DNA of 5,226 nt, taken from assembly GCA_938018045.1 (NCBI GenBank), contig CALIIP010000238.1, positions 1 through 5,226 of the forward strand, written 5' to 3'. The DNA is from an uncultured Flavobacteriaceae bacterium. Its GTDB lineage: Bacteria; Bacteroidota; Bacteroidia; Flavobacteriales; Flavobacteriaceae. Within the stretch, counting starts at the first letter, position 1, and the number at the start of each line of letters is the position of its first letter. Both the position numbers and the translations under genes were made by a program. This document shows positions 1-5,113 of the stretch, one piece after another. The notes beneath the pieces were generated by a model. The model was not told the origin of the DNA. It did no database searches and saw only the letters and a program-made list of their open reading frames with translations.

Positions 1-362
1 GCATTGATGACCTCCCATATCCGGTTGGTACTCTTCCCGCCGAATTGTTTTAATTTTTTTTGATCGATAAAAGGCTCTAATTCACTGAGTACCGTCTTGA
101 TTGGTGACACCTTGGTATCTTGTACCCTGATCATTATTGGAAAAAAGTGATTTTCTAATAAAACAGACCCGAGTCCTGCTTTGAGTAAGGAGCTTTTGCC
201 TAAACCAGATTTTCCGAAAAGGACGACAAGGGGTTTAATCTTGACCAAACTAAAAAGATCGTCGATTTCTTTGGTTCGCCCATAAAAGAGGCGCTTATCT
301 TCTGCTTCGAAAGAACGGATACCAGGATACCGATCTTTTTTCAAAATTACATTTCGGGGCAT
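1..362 (-). CDS. STAND-type P-loop NTPase, N-terminal fragment (runs off left edge)
   Basis: The gene begins at an ATG at 362 and continues past base 1, so only the first 120 residues are visible. Residues 11-30 read RYPGIRSFEAEDKRLFYGRT, the usual lead-in of bacterial STAND ATPases of the nSTAND1 type (YPGLRPF...E.LFFGR). A Walker A loop, GKSGLGKSS, follows at residues 50-58 after the hydrophobic strand PLVVLF. These proteins are ATP-driven switches that normally carry a sensor or effector region (WD40, TPR, protease, TIR and so on) further along. That part lies outside the window, so partner and output cannot be named. Many relatives act in signalling or phage defence, but this is family knowledge only. 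The gene is divergent from the phosphatase gene at 619, with 256 bases between them. Its GC content, about 41% by hand count, exceeds that of the neighbours. The NTPase call is firm and the role is open. Confidence 0.82.
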   Translation of the reverse strand, partial: MPRNVILKKDRYPGIRSFEAEDKRLFYGRTKEIDDLFSLVKIKPLVVLFGKSGLGKSSLLKAGLGSVLLENHFFPIMIRVQDTKVSPIKTVLSELEPFIDQKKLKQFGGKSTNRIWEVIN

Positions 363-427
363 TCAAATTTTTTCCAATGTAGGCTTAATATATTTGAAAA
401 ATGCTTAATTTGATGAATGATTGAAAA

Positions 428-468
428 GGAATGTGACAGGTCAAAAAACTCAATGTCTGTCGCATTTC
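428..468 (+). repeat. 12-bp inverted repeat (hairpin) in the divergent spacer
   Basis: Bases 428-439 (GGAATGTGACAG) pair with 457-468 (CTGTCGCATTTC) around a 17-base loop. All twelve positions pair in plus-strand RNA if two G-U pairs are allowed. In minus-strand RNA those two positions become A-C mismatches, so the structure favours plus-strand transcription, toward the phosphatase gene. No T-run follows it, so it is not a standard intrinsic terminator. It could be a leader hairpin or a protein-binding dyad. Role unknown. Confidence 0.45.
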
Positions 469-505
469 ATAAATGTATTTAAATTGTTAGCTTATTGATA
501 AGGAA

Positions 506-537
506 TTGATGTTTGCTTGATCAAATTTATATCTTTA
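506..537. promoter_or_regulatory. Possible divergent promoter boxes
   Basis: On the plus strand a TTG at 506-508 lies 21 bases before TATCTTTA at 530-537, one base off the Bacteroidota -7 consensus TAnnTTTG. It would start transcription about 75 bases ahead of the phosphatase gene. On the minus strand, bases 529-522 read TAAATTTG, a full match to the -7 box for the STAND gene, but no TTG lies at the expected distance. An 8-bp palindrome, TTGATCAA, sits at 517-524 between them. Such boxes arise easily by chance in AT-rich DNA. Confidence 0.22.
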
Positions 538-618
538 TAGAATATTAAGTTGCTATACATTTATGAACCGACAATAGGCTAAATTATTACAAACGCAAAT
601 CGCATAAAAATCATTTAT

Positions 619-1119
619 ATGCATTCTGATATTTATTGGATCAATGAAAAAATATATTCTGAGAAGTGTTTAGGAATCATGGCTAGACCAAGAGGAAACG
701 ATTGGTTAAGTGATGAGATTAAAGGTTTAAAATTAAGAGATGTAAACTGTCTGGTTTCCTTGTTAGAAAATTCAGAGTCTTATGCATTGGGCTTGAGTAA
801 AGAAAAAGAGGAATGCATCAATCTTGGAATCGAATTTATTAGTTATCAAATTGAAGATGTCACCGTTCCAACAGATGAATCAAGTTTTGTAGATTTGGTA
901 AAGCAGCTTTCTAAAAAAGTCTTAGCCTCTGAAAAAGTAGTCATCCATTGCAGAATGGGAATAGGAAGATCCTCTTTACTCGCCGCTTCTGTTTTAATAA
1001 ATTTGGGTTTAGATAAAGATTCAGTTTTTGAAAACATTTCAAAATCGAGAGGAGTAAGAGTTCCGGATACAGAGGAGCAAATTGAATGGGTAAATGCAAT
1101 TTCAAATAAACTAAAATAA
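619..1119 (+). CDS. Cysteine-based protein tyrosine phosphatase (dual-specificity-like)
   Basis: This 166-residue cytoplasmic protein has no signal peptide or membrane segment. It carries the CX5R phosphatase signature as HCRMGIGRS at residues 110-118, giving nucleophile Cys111 and phosphate-binding Arg117. Asp80, in a loop reading YQIEDVTVP, is placed to act as general acid. The C-terminal VPDTEEQ (148-154) matches the downstream conserved glutamine segment of this family. The N-terminal MARPRGNDWL (21-30) and VSLLE (46-50) are typical of the compact bacterial dual-specificity-like phosphatases. All catalytic residues are present, so the enzyme should be active on phosphotyrosine or another phosphoester, but the substrate cannot be read from sequence. 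The first ATG gives the family's usual length. The TPR gene starts 7 bases after its stop, implying co-transcription. A dedicated kinase is not visible nearby. Confidence 0.88.
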   Translation: MHSDIYWINEKIYSEKCLGIMARPRGNDWLSDEIKGLKLRDVNCLVSLLENSESYALGLSKEKEECINLGIEFISYQIEDVTVPTDESSFVDLVKQLSKKVLASEKVVIHCRMGIGRSSLLAASVLINLGLDKDSVFENISKSRGVRVPDTEEQIEWVNAISNKLK

Positions 1120-1126
1120 AGAATGA

Positions 1127-2041
1127 ATGAAAATAAGAATATTGGTATTGTTAACTTTTACGATGTTCAATTTATTTGGACAATCCGCAGACGATTTATT
1201 TGATTTGGGATATGATAAATTGGAGCAAGAAAAATATGTAGCTGCTAATCGATATTTTACGAAAGTTTTAGAATTAAATGCGGAACACGAATATGCTTAT
1301 TTTAATCGGGGATTTTCTCATCTTCAATTAGAAGAATACGAAAGTGCCATTAAGGATTTTGATGCTGCAATAAAATTTGGCTCCGATGATGCGATCAAAG
1401 TAAGATCTTATTTAAATAAAGCTTTTATATTTAGACGTATAACTAAGGAGCATGATAAAGCGCTATCAGATGTTATAAAAGCAATTGAAATAGATTCGAT
1501 GTCATGGAGTGGATTCCATCTAAAAGGATTAATATTTTATGATTTAAAAGAATACGAAAAAGCAATTTCAAATTTTGATAAATCGATTGCCATCAATCCC
1601 TTAAACGCTTCACCATTCTACGATAGAGGACTTACAAAAAGAAAATTGCAATTGCTAAATGAAGCAATATTAGATTATGACGAAGCGATTAAACTAGATA
1701 CGAATTTTGTAAATGCATATAATAACCGAGGGTTTGCAAAAACAATATTAGAAGATTATCAAGGTGCAATAGATGATTTTAATGAATCTCTAAAATTAGA
1801 AGTTAATTCCTACTCTTATAATAACAGAGGATACGCTAAATTAAAAATTGGTGATTTTAAAGGAGCGAAAAAAGATTGTGAATTAGCGATTAAACTAGAT
1901 AAAACCAATAGCTGGGCCTATCATTATTTAGGCTTAATTTACTACGAATTAAATGATAAAGAAAAAGCTTGTGAGTTGTTTCATCAATCTTTAGAATTAG
2001 GAAAAAAAGAAGTGGAGAAAGATATTCTTGAGAAATGTTGA
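1127..2041 (+). CDS. Exported tetratricopeptide-repeat (TPR) protein
   Basis: The product has 304 residues. Residues 1-19 form a signal peptide (basic KIR start, hydrophobic core LVLLTFTMFNLFG), with likely cleavage near GQS-A. No lipobox is seen, so the mature protein is probably periplasmic or secreted. The rest is eight consecutive TPR units of about 34 residues, starting near residues 21, 55, 89, 127, 161, 195, 228 and 262. Each shows the expected pattern, for example AYFNRG...YESAIKDFDAAI and AYNNRG...YQGAIDDFNESL. The third unit is slightly longer (EHDKALSDVIKAIEID). TPR arrays bind other proteins, and no catalytic domain is present. The chosen ATG at 1127 is in frame, while another ATG at 1123 opens a different short frame. 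Only 7 bases separate it from the phosphatase, so the two are likely one operon even though their products act in different compartments. The partner is unknown. Confidence 0.88.
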   Translation: MKIRILVLLTFTMFNLFGQSADDLFDLGYDKLEQEKYVAANRYFTKVLELNAEHEYAYFNRGFSHLQLEEYESAIKDFDAAIKFGSDDAIKVRSYLNKAFIFRRITKEHDKALSDVIKAIEIDSMSWSGFHLKGLIFYDLKEYEKAISNFDKSIAINPLNASPFYDRGLTKRKLQLLNEAILDYDEAIKLDTNFVNAYNNRGFAKTILEDYQGAIDDFNESLKLEVNSYSYNNRGYAKLKIGDFKGAKKDCELAIKLDKTNSWAYHYLGLIYYELNDKEKACELFHQSLELGKKEVEKDILEKC

Positions 2042-2153
2042 TTAGGTAAATGGGAATGCAAAAAGGCGAAATCAGGTTCTTAGTTTAGACAAGGTGCGAA
2101 GAAGAAACATAGCCAAATTTTTGAGCATTAAATAAAAATAAAAAAATATAGAA

Positions 2154-2987
2154 ATGAAGCATTTTAAAAAAAACTCGATACTCTTGGTTTTCTTTTCTAT
2201 GTTAATTTTAGGTTGTGGTTCAAAAGATGAAACTGCAGCTAAAGAAATTGTAAATAATTTCATCAATTATCTCAATAATGGAAATAAAAAAAATGCAGCT
2301 GAAATCTATGAAAAATTCTCTTTATACAAGGAGTTCCATTTGCCGAAAGATTTCAAGATAAAGAATGTAGTAGAACGAAATGAAGATTTAACAGTTATTG
2401 GAGAATACAAAAAGGAAGATGATCAACTAGGAGAAATGAAGTTTTATTTTCAAAAAACCAATGAGGGACATTTAAAATTAGTTGATACCAAATTCTTACT
2501 TCTAACTTATGACTTTGACAGAGAAATAAAAATTGCCGTATCTATGGGTTGTTTGAAATCTGAGACTGAAACAGATTTACAACTTTTAAGAGCTAGGACA
2601 ATTGTAGAAAATTACTTACTTAAGAAAGGAGATTTCTCTGATTTAAATAACAAAATTAAAATTACAGATTGGGAATGGAATCAATCTAATAGTAACAGTA
2701 AAGTTTATGTCAAGGGAGCTGTATTAAGTGAACTGCCTTTTGACATGAATAATTTAGAACTTGAAGTAAAATTCTACGGAAAAGACGAAAAATTAATAAC
2801 CAGCAAGAAAGATGTCATTTATACATTGGGACGTGATGAAGGAGATGGTTTTACATTTAGTGTAGATTATATAGGAAGCTCAAAAACAGCTACTATAGGA
2901 TTTAATTTTAGTGAAAAAAATCTTATTCAATATTTGAATGAGACAGGTAAAGTACCAGAAATAAATTGTCAAGATTTTTTAAATTGA
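2154..2987 (+). CDS. Lipoprotein of unknown function, possibly surface-exposed
   Basis: The product has 277 residues. The N-terminus is a clear lipoprotein signal: basic KHFKK, hydrophobic SILLVFFSM and lipobox LILGC, with lipidated Cys21. The next residues, GSKDE, resemble the charged export signal that sends Bacteroidota lipoproteins to the cell surface (inference). Residues 27-120 (AAKEIVNNFINYLNNGNKKNAAEIY) look like the small NTF2-like domains common in such lipoproteins. Residues 180-252, with KVYVKGAV, LELEVKFYGKDEKLI and GFTFSVDY, recall an FxLYD-like beta domain. Both assignments are by eye and weak. Two further cysteines, Cys133 and Cys272, could form a disulfide in the periplasm or outside. 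The start is preceded by an A-rich leader with no Shine-Dalgarno site. It lies 112 bases after the TPR gene on the same strand, so it may share that operon or have its own promoter. The family was not recognised. Confidence 0.82.
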   Translation: MKHFKKNSILLVFFSMLILGCGSKDETAAKEIVNNFINYLNNGNKKNAAEIYEKFSLYKEFHLPKDFKIKNVVERNEDLTVIGEYKKEDDQLGEMKFYFQKTNEGHLKLVDTKFLLLTYDFDREIKIAVSMGCLKSETETDLQLLRARTIVENYLLKKGDFSDLNNKIKITDWEWNQSNSNSKVYVKGAVLSELPFDMNNLELEVKFYGKDEKLITSKKDVIYTLGRDEGDGFTFSVDYIGSSKTATIGFNFSEKNLIQYLNETGKVPEINCQDFLN

Positions 2988-3012
2988 AATGAACACTAGC
3001 TTTATCTAGCTC

Positions 3013-3231
3013 TTAAGTATTGCTAAAACCAATAGGCAAATTACCAAAACCTTCTACCCTATTTTTAATTAAAAAATTCCAAATTCACAACCACCTTTGA
3101 TAATATTTCCGATCGCTCTCAATGATTTGAATAGTATTGAAAGGAGATATTTTCCCAATTAATATCTCCCCTGAATCAGATGAAACAGTACTGACACTGC
3201 CAGTGTTCTTATTAAGAACTGACTTGGTGAA
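3013..3231 (-). pseudogene. Decayed C-terminal gene remnant, possibly SH3b-like
   Basis: Reading leftward from 3231, one frame runs 48 codons to a TGA at 3087-3085, then continues in the same frame for 23 more sense codons to a TAA at 3015-3013. It has no start codon and opens just after a TAA at 3234-3232. The composition is protein-like: GEILIGKISPFNTIQIIESD, then RKYYQRWL, the stop, and IWNFLIKNRVEGFG. That order (turn, hydrophobic strands, KYY, then EGF) recalls a bacterial SH3 domain, which typically has GKWYKV followed by GWV, but the match is by eye. Another frame upstream (3308 to about 3222, ending LLNSPSQ) is also protein-like and could be the preceding part after a frameshift. If real, it is a non-functional relic. 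It fills most of what otherwise looks like an empty stretch between 2988 and 3327, where nothing else was seen except small palindromes. Confidence 0.38.
3143..3219. repeat. Cluster of short perfect palindromes
   Basis: Within 77 bases there are four perfect dyads. A 9-bp stem, GGAGATATT (3143-3151), pairs with AATATCTCC (3161-3169) around 9 bases. CAGTACTG lies at 3186-3193. ACACTG-C-CAGTGT spans 3194-3206. GTTCTTA-T-TAAGAAC spans 3205-3219. The last two have one-base centres, so they suit protein binding better than RNA hairpins. No T-run follows any of them. They overlap the degraded frame described for this region and could be accidental. Function unknown. Confidence 0.35.
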
Positions 3232-3327
3232 TTAAGAAGGTATTCAACACTGTCAATAATTTTAAATGCTTTCGAGTAATTGTTTTCAAAATTGGCCCTT
3301 GGTTTACATTACAAAAACGAAACTAGG

Positions 3328-3444
3328 CTATACATCAATTGTATTCTTTTTTCCATTCTTTTTTGCCGCTTTTGCAGCTTTCTTTTCCTTCTTGCTCAGC
3401 GCTGGTGCTTTCTTATCTGATTTACCGCCTTTGTCTTTTGACAT
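3328..3444 (-). CDS. Small Lys/Ala-rich basic protein, 38 residues
   Basis: An ATG at 3444 opens a 38-codon frame ending in TAG at 3330-3328. The product begins MSKDKGGKSDKKAPALSKKE and continues with KKAAKAAKKNGKK before a short non-basic end (NTIDV). Fifteen of 38 residues are lysine, with repeated KKAAK-type units, and no hydrophobic segment is present. Similar short lysine/alanine-rich proteins of unknown role are common in Bacteroidota, so I take it as a real gene. Such composition suggests binding to nucleic acid or ribosomes, but that is inference. No strong ribosome-binding site precedes it, only an AT-rich leader, as is usual here. It follows the SPFH remnant on the same strand by 58 bases. 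A longer frame on the plus strand over the same bases translates into an implausible Phe/Ala-rich protein that simply mirrors the lysine codons. Confidence 0.6.
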   Translation of the reverse strand: MSKDKGGKSDKKAPALSKKEKKAAKAAKKNGKKNTIDV

Positions 3445-3502
3445 AAGTTTTAATTATTTAGTGATTAATGTTATTTAAGAATGTTTAGATTTAGTTTAAG
3501 TT

Positions 3503-3847
3503 TTAGTCTTTTTTTGATTTTTTAATTAGTAGAACAATACCTGCCATATCACCAATAATATTAACTAATTCTGAACCAGTTGGTATTCCAATTTTCGCAT
3601 TGCGTTCCAAAGAGGTTTCTACAGTTTCAAGTTTTTTTAGCAATTGAGCATTTCCAACAAAATATTTATCAGCGGCTTCGTTGACTAGTTTTATTGCTTC
3701 CGCTTCACCTTCTGCATGTAATATTTTAGCTCTTTTAAATCCTTCCGCTTCTTTTATTTTTGAAAAGACATTTTTGAACCAAAAAGAAAAAGGAGACAGA
3801 TTTCGTGATCCCTGTCTTCCAGTTTCTTCCAAAATGTTTTCGTACAA
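3503..3847 (-). pseudogene. C-terminal remnant of an SPFH/band 7 (stomatin-prohibitin-like) protein
   Basis: From a TTG at 3847 this frame gives 114 residues. From about residue 32 onward it reads like the C-terminal end of a Bacteroidota SPFH membrane-scaffold protein: EAEGFKRAKILHAEGEAEA (33-51), NEAADKYFVGNAQLLKKLE (56-74), then KIGIPTGSELVNIIGDMAG (85-103). Intact members have roughly 300 residues, including an N-terminal membrane anchor and the SPFH domain. Both are absent here. Residues 1-31 do not look SPFH-like, and the frame stays open upstream only to 3913, inside the end of the CsbD-like gene, without an ATG. This points to a 5' deletion that joined the tail to unrelated DNA. The tail would normally help oligomer formation. 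A new short functional protein is possible but less likely given the TTG start and missing domains. Confidence 0.65.
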
Positions 3848-3894
3848 TTTTTGAAAAAGTACATTGTCATTTTTATAAAAAAAGAGCGGAGATT

Positions 3895-4110
3895 CTAAAA
3901 TTGTTCTAAGCTCTTAAGAATACGAATTACCTGAAAACGTGATTTATTTAATCGAATTGCTATCCGATTTAGCATTTCGTTTTCTTTACCAAATTCAATT
4001 GTCACATCAGCAAGTGTCAATTGTTCAAATTGTTCTTTAAACATTTGAGGCTGCCAATCCCAATTACCAATAGTTCTACTAAGCCTACTACGGTTTAGTA
4101 AATTGTTCAT
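3895..4110 (-). CDS. CsbD-like general stress protein
   Basis: The 71-residue product starts at the ATG at 4110. It shows the layout of the CsbD family as found in Bacteroidota: an N-terminal GNWDWQ (15-20), FKEQFEQLTLADV (24-36), the acidic GKENEML (41-47), and a closing helix RLNKSRFQVIRILKSL (53-68). Compare the typical pattern GxW...K.....LTDxDL...EGKxDEMLxKLQxxLGKxxEE. CsbD proteins are small cytoplasmic helical proteins induced by general stress, with unknown biochemical action. Here the usual GK near residue 55 is NK, and the C-terminus is more hydrophobic than usual. The gene lies 97 bases downstream of the AraC-family regulator on the same strand, which suggests control by it or a shared transcript. 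The assignment rests on motif memory, not an alignment. Confidence 0.62.
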   Translation of the reverse strand: MNNLLNRSRLSRTIGNWDWQPQMFKEQFEQLTLADVTIEFGKENEMLNRIAIRLNKSRFQVIRILKSLEQF

Positions 4111-4207
4111 CTTATTTATGTGTTATGTCACAAATAAAACAACAATCCAAAGATGACATTATTTAAAGTAGAAAGCATTACAGATCGCATGCGTAAACTT
4201 ACACATA

Positions 4208-4768
4208 TCACATGTTTTCCAAATTTTTATTTCGTTTCTGTTTCATCTTTTTATAGAAAGATGGGGTGAGGCCAGTTACTTTTTTAAACTGGTTGGACAA
4301 ATGGGCAGGACTACTATAATGGAGTTTGTAAGAAATTTCCGAAAGACTAAGATCATCATATAATATCAACTCTTTTACTTTTTCAATTTTGTGAATAATG
4401 ATATATTGTTGTATCGTGATCCCCTTAACCTCTGAAAATATATTAGCTAGATAGGTGTAATCGTAATCCAATTTTTGACTGATGTAGTCAGAATAATTCA
4501 CCTTAGGCAATTCATCTGAATAATGAATCATTTCAGTGATAACAATTTTAATTTTTTCAATTAAAATACTTTTTTTATCCTCTAATAACTCCAATCCTGA
4601 CTTCAACAGATTTCTACCTAATTGCTCTCTTTGCTCTTGAGTAATATCTTCCAATATTTCAATCATTCCCAAATCTACTATGACATAGTTCAACCCTAAT
4701 TCTCTTAATTCTTCTTTTACCATCATCTTACATCTTAAGCTGACCATATACTTGATAAATAATTTCAT
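4208..4768 (-). CDS. AraC-family transcriptional regulator with N-terminal HMA-like domain
   Basis: The product has 186 residues. Residues 90-175 form the AraC DNA-binding domain. The first helix-turn-helix lies around 93-127 (SDYISQKLDYDYTYLANIFS), a linker helix follows, and the second is LSLSEISYKLHYSSPAHLSN (140-159), leading into the signature FKKVTGLTPSFYKK (161-174). Residues 1-65 (MKLFIKYMVSLRCKMMVKEE and onward) look like the compact beta-alpha-beta fold of heavy-metal-associated domains, with SLRC at 10-13 where metal carriers have CxxC. I recall close Bacteroidota homologues of this length that begin the same way, which supports the first ATG. It has AAAGAGA just upstream. A soluble cytoplasmic regulator is expected. 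The ligand is unknown, and a single cysteine (Cys13) argues against classical two-cysteine metal binding. The neighbouring CsbD-like gene is the obvious candidate target. Confidence 0.87.
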   Translation of the reverse strand: MKLFIKYMVSLRCKMMVKEELRELGLNYVIVDLGMIEILEDITQEQREQLGRNLLKSGLELLEDKKSILIEKIKIVITEMIHYSDELPKVNYSDYISQKLDYDYTYLANIFSEVKGITIQQYIIIHKIEKVKELILYDDLSLSEISYKLHYSSPAHLSNQFKKVTGLTPSFYKKMKQKRNKNLENM

Positions 4769-5113
4769 TTTCTCTTTATTGCTAAAACAATTAATAAATA
4801 ATCAGTCATCATCAAGGAGAATAATTCTAACATTCAATGAACAAAGCATAGACATTTTATGCTCAATAAAATTAAGGTACTCTTTTTAAAATGGAATAGA
4901 GATTATACTAGCATTTTGAATCTATTTGACCGAAAGCAGTATAAATCTCGTATCCTTTTGGAGCTAAAGATGCAATTCGAAAAATTTATTCCGCAATATA
5001 TTCATTTCGTACAAAGTCATCTTCACAGAATATTATAATTTGGAAAGTGAATTTTTATAAACTAAATTTATTCGTATTTTTATCCAAACTTATTGACTTA
5101 ATTCCTCCTTGCT
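4769..5113. other. Intergenic region between AraC regulator and right-edge lipoprotein
   Basis: This 345-base AT-rich stretch lies between divergent genes. It holds a possible 59-residue plus-strand frame (4859-5038) and a 15-codon minus-strand frame (4812-4765) that overlaps the AraC start. No clear TTG/TAnnTTTG promoter pair, strong hairpin or repeat was found. An AAGGAG at 4814-4819 is not followed by a useful frame. Confidence 0.5.
4859..5038 (+). CDS. Possible small hypothetical protein, 59 residues
   Basis: An ATG at 4859 opens 59 codons ending in TAA at 5036-5038. The product is basic and rich in hydrophobic and aromatic residues: it starts MLNKIKVLFLKWNRDYTSIL, passes through FDRKQYKSRILLELK and ends FVQSHLHRIL. 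There is no clear signal peptide or transmembrane segment, and no family was recognised. No ribosome-binding site is visible at the right distance. In DNA this AT-rich a 59-codon frame is longer than most chance frames, but still within reach of chance. It lies divergent from the AraC gene and 75 bases before the lipoprotein gene at 5114, and could belong with the latter. Confidence 0.3.
   Translation: MLNKIKVLFLKWNRDYTSILNLFDRKQYKSRILLELKMQFEKFIPQYIHFVQSHLHRIL

Larger units (their letters stand above)
363..618. other. Divergent intergenic region between STAND NTPase and phosphatase genes
   Basis: These 256 AT-rich bases separate two divergent genes and contain no credible reading frame on either strand. 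They should hold the promoters of both genes. Visible elements are the inverted repeat at 428-468, a TATATTTG box on the plus strand at 389-396 that matches the Bacteroidota -7 consensus TAnnTTTG but lacks an obvious TTG partner upstream, and a cluster of promoter-like boxes at 506-537. Confidence 0.6.

Noticed and set aside
846..1037. 63-codon minus-strand frame
   Set aside because: It lies wholly inside the phosphatase gene, opposite its catalytic region, and its product has no recognisable features.
1123..1203. ATG at 1123 as start of the gene after the phosphatase
   Set aside because: It opens a different frame that ends within 30 codons. The ATG at 1127 gives a signal peptide and eight TPR units.
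2072..2266. 64-codon minus-strand frame
   Set aside because: It overlaps the lipoprotein start and the A-rich leader. Its Phe/Leu/Lys-rich product is the mirror of the signal peptide and A-tracts.
3266..3478. 70-codon plus-strand frame encoding a Phe/Ala-rich, membrane-like protein
   Set aside because: Its FFF and AAF runs are the reverse complement of the AAA/AAG and GCN codons of the Lys/Ala-rich gene on the other strand.
4148..4155. CATCTTTG on the minus strand as the -7 box of the CsbD-like gene
   Set aside because: The first base deviates from TAnnTTTG and no TTG lies at the right distance upstream.
4186..4193. CGCATGCG palindrome between AraC and CsbD-like genes as an operator
   Set aside because: It is a single 8-base palindrome with no extended symmetry and no second copy.
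4814..4819. AAGGAG as a ribosome-binding site on the plus strand
   Set aside because: The next ATG (4837) gives only four codons, and the 59-codon frame begins about 40 bases away, too far.
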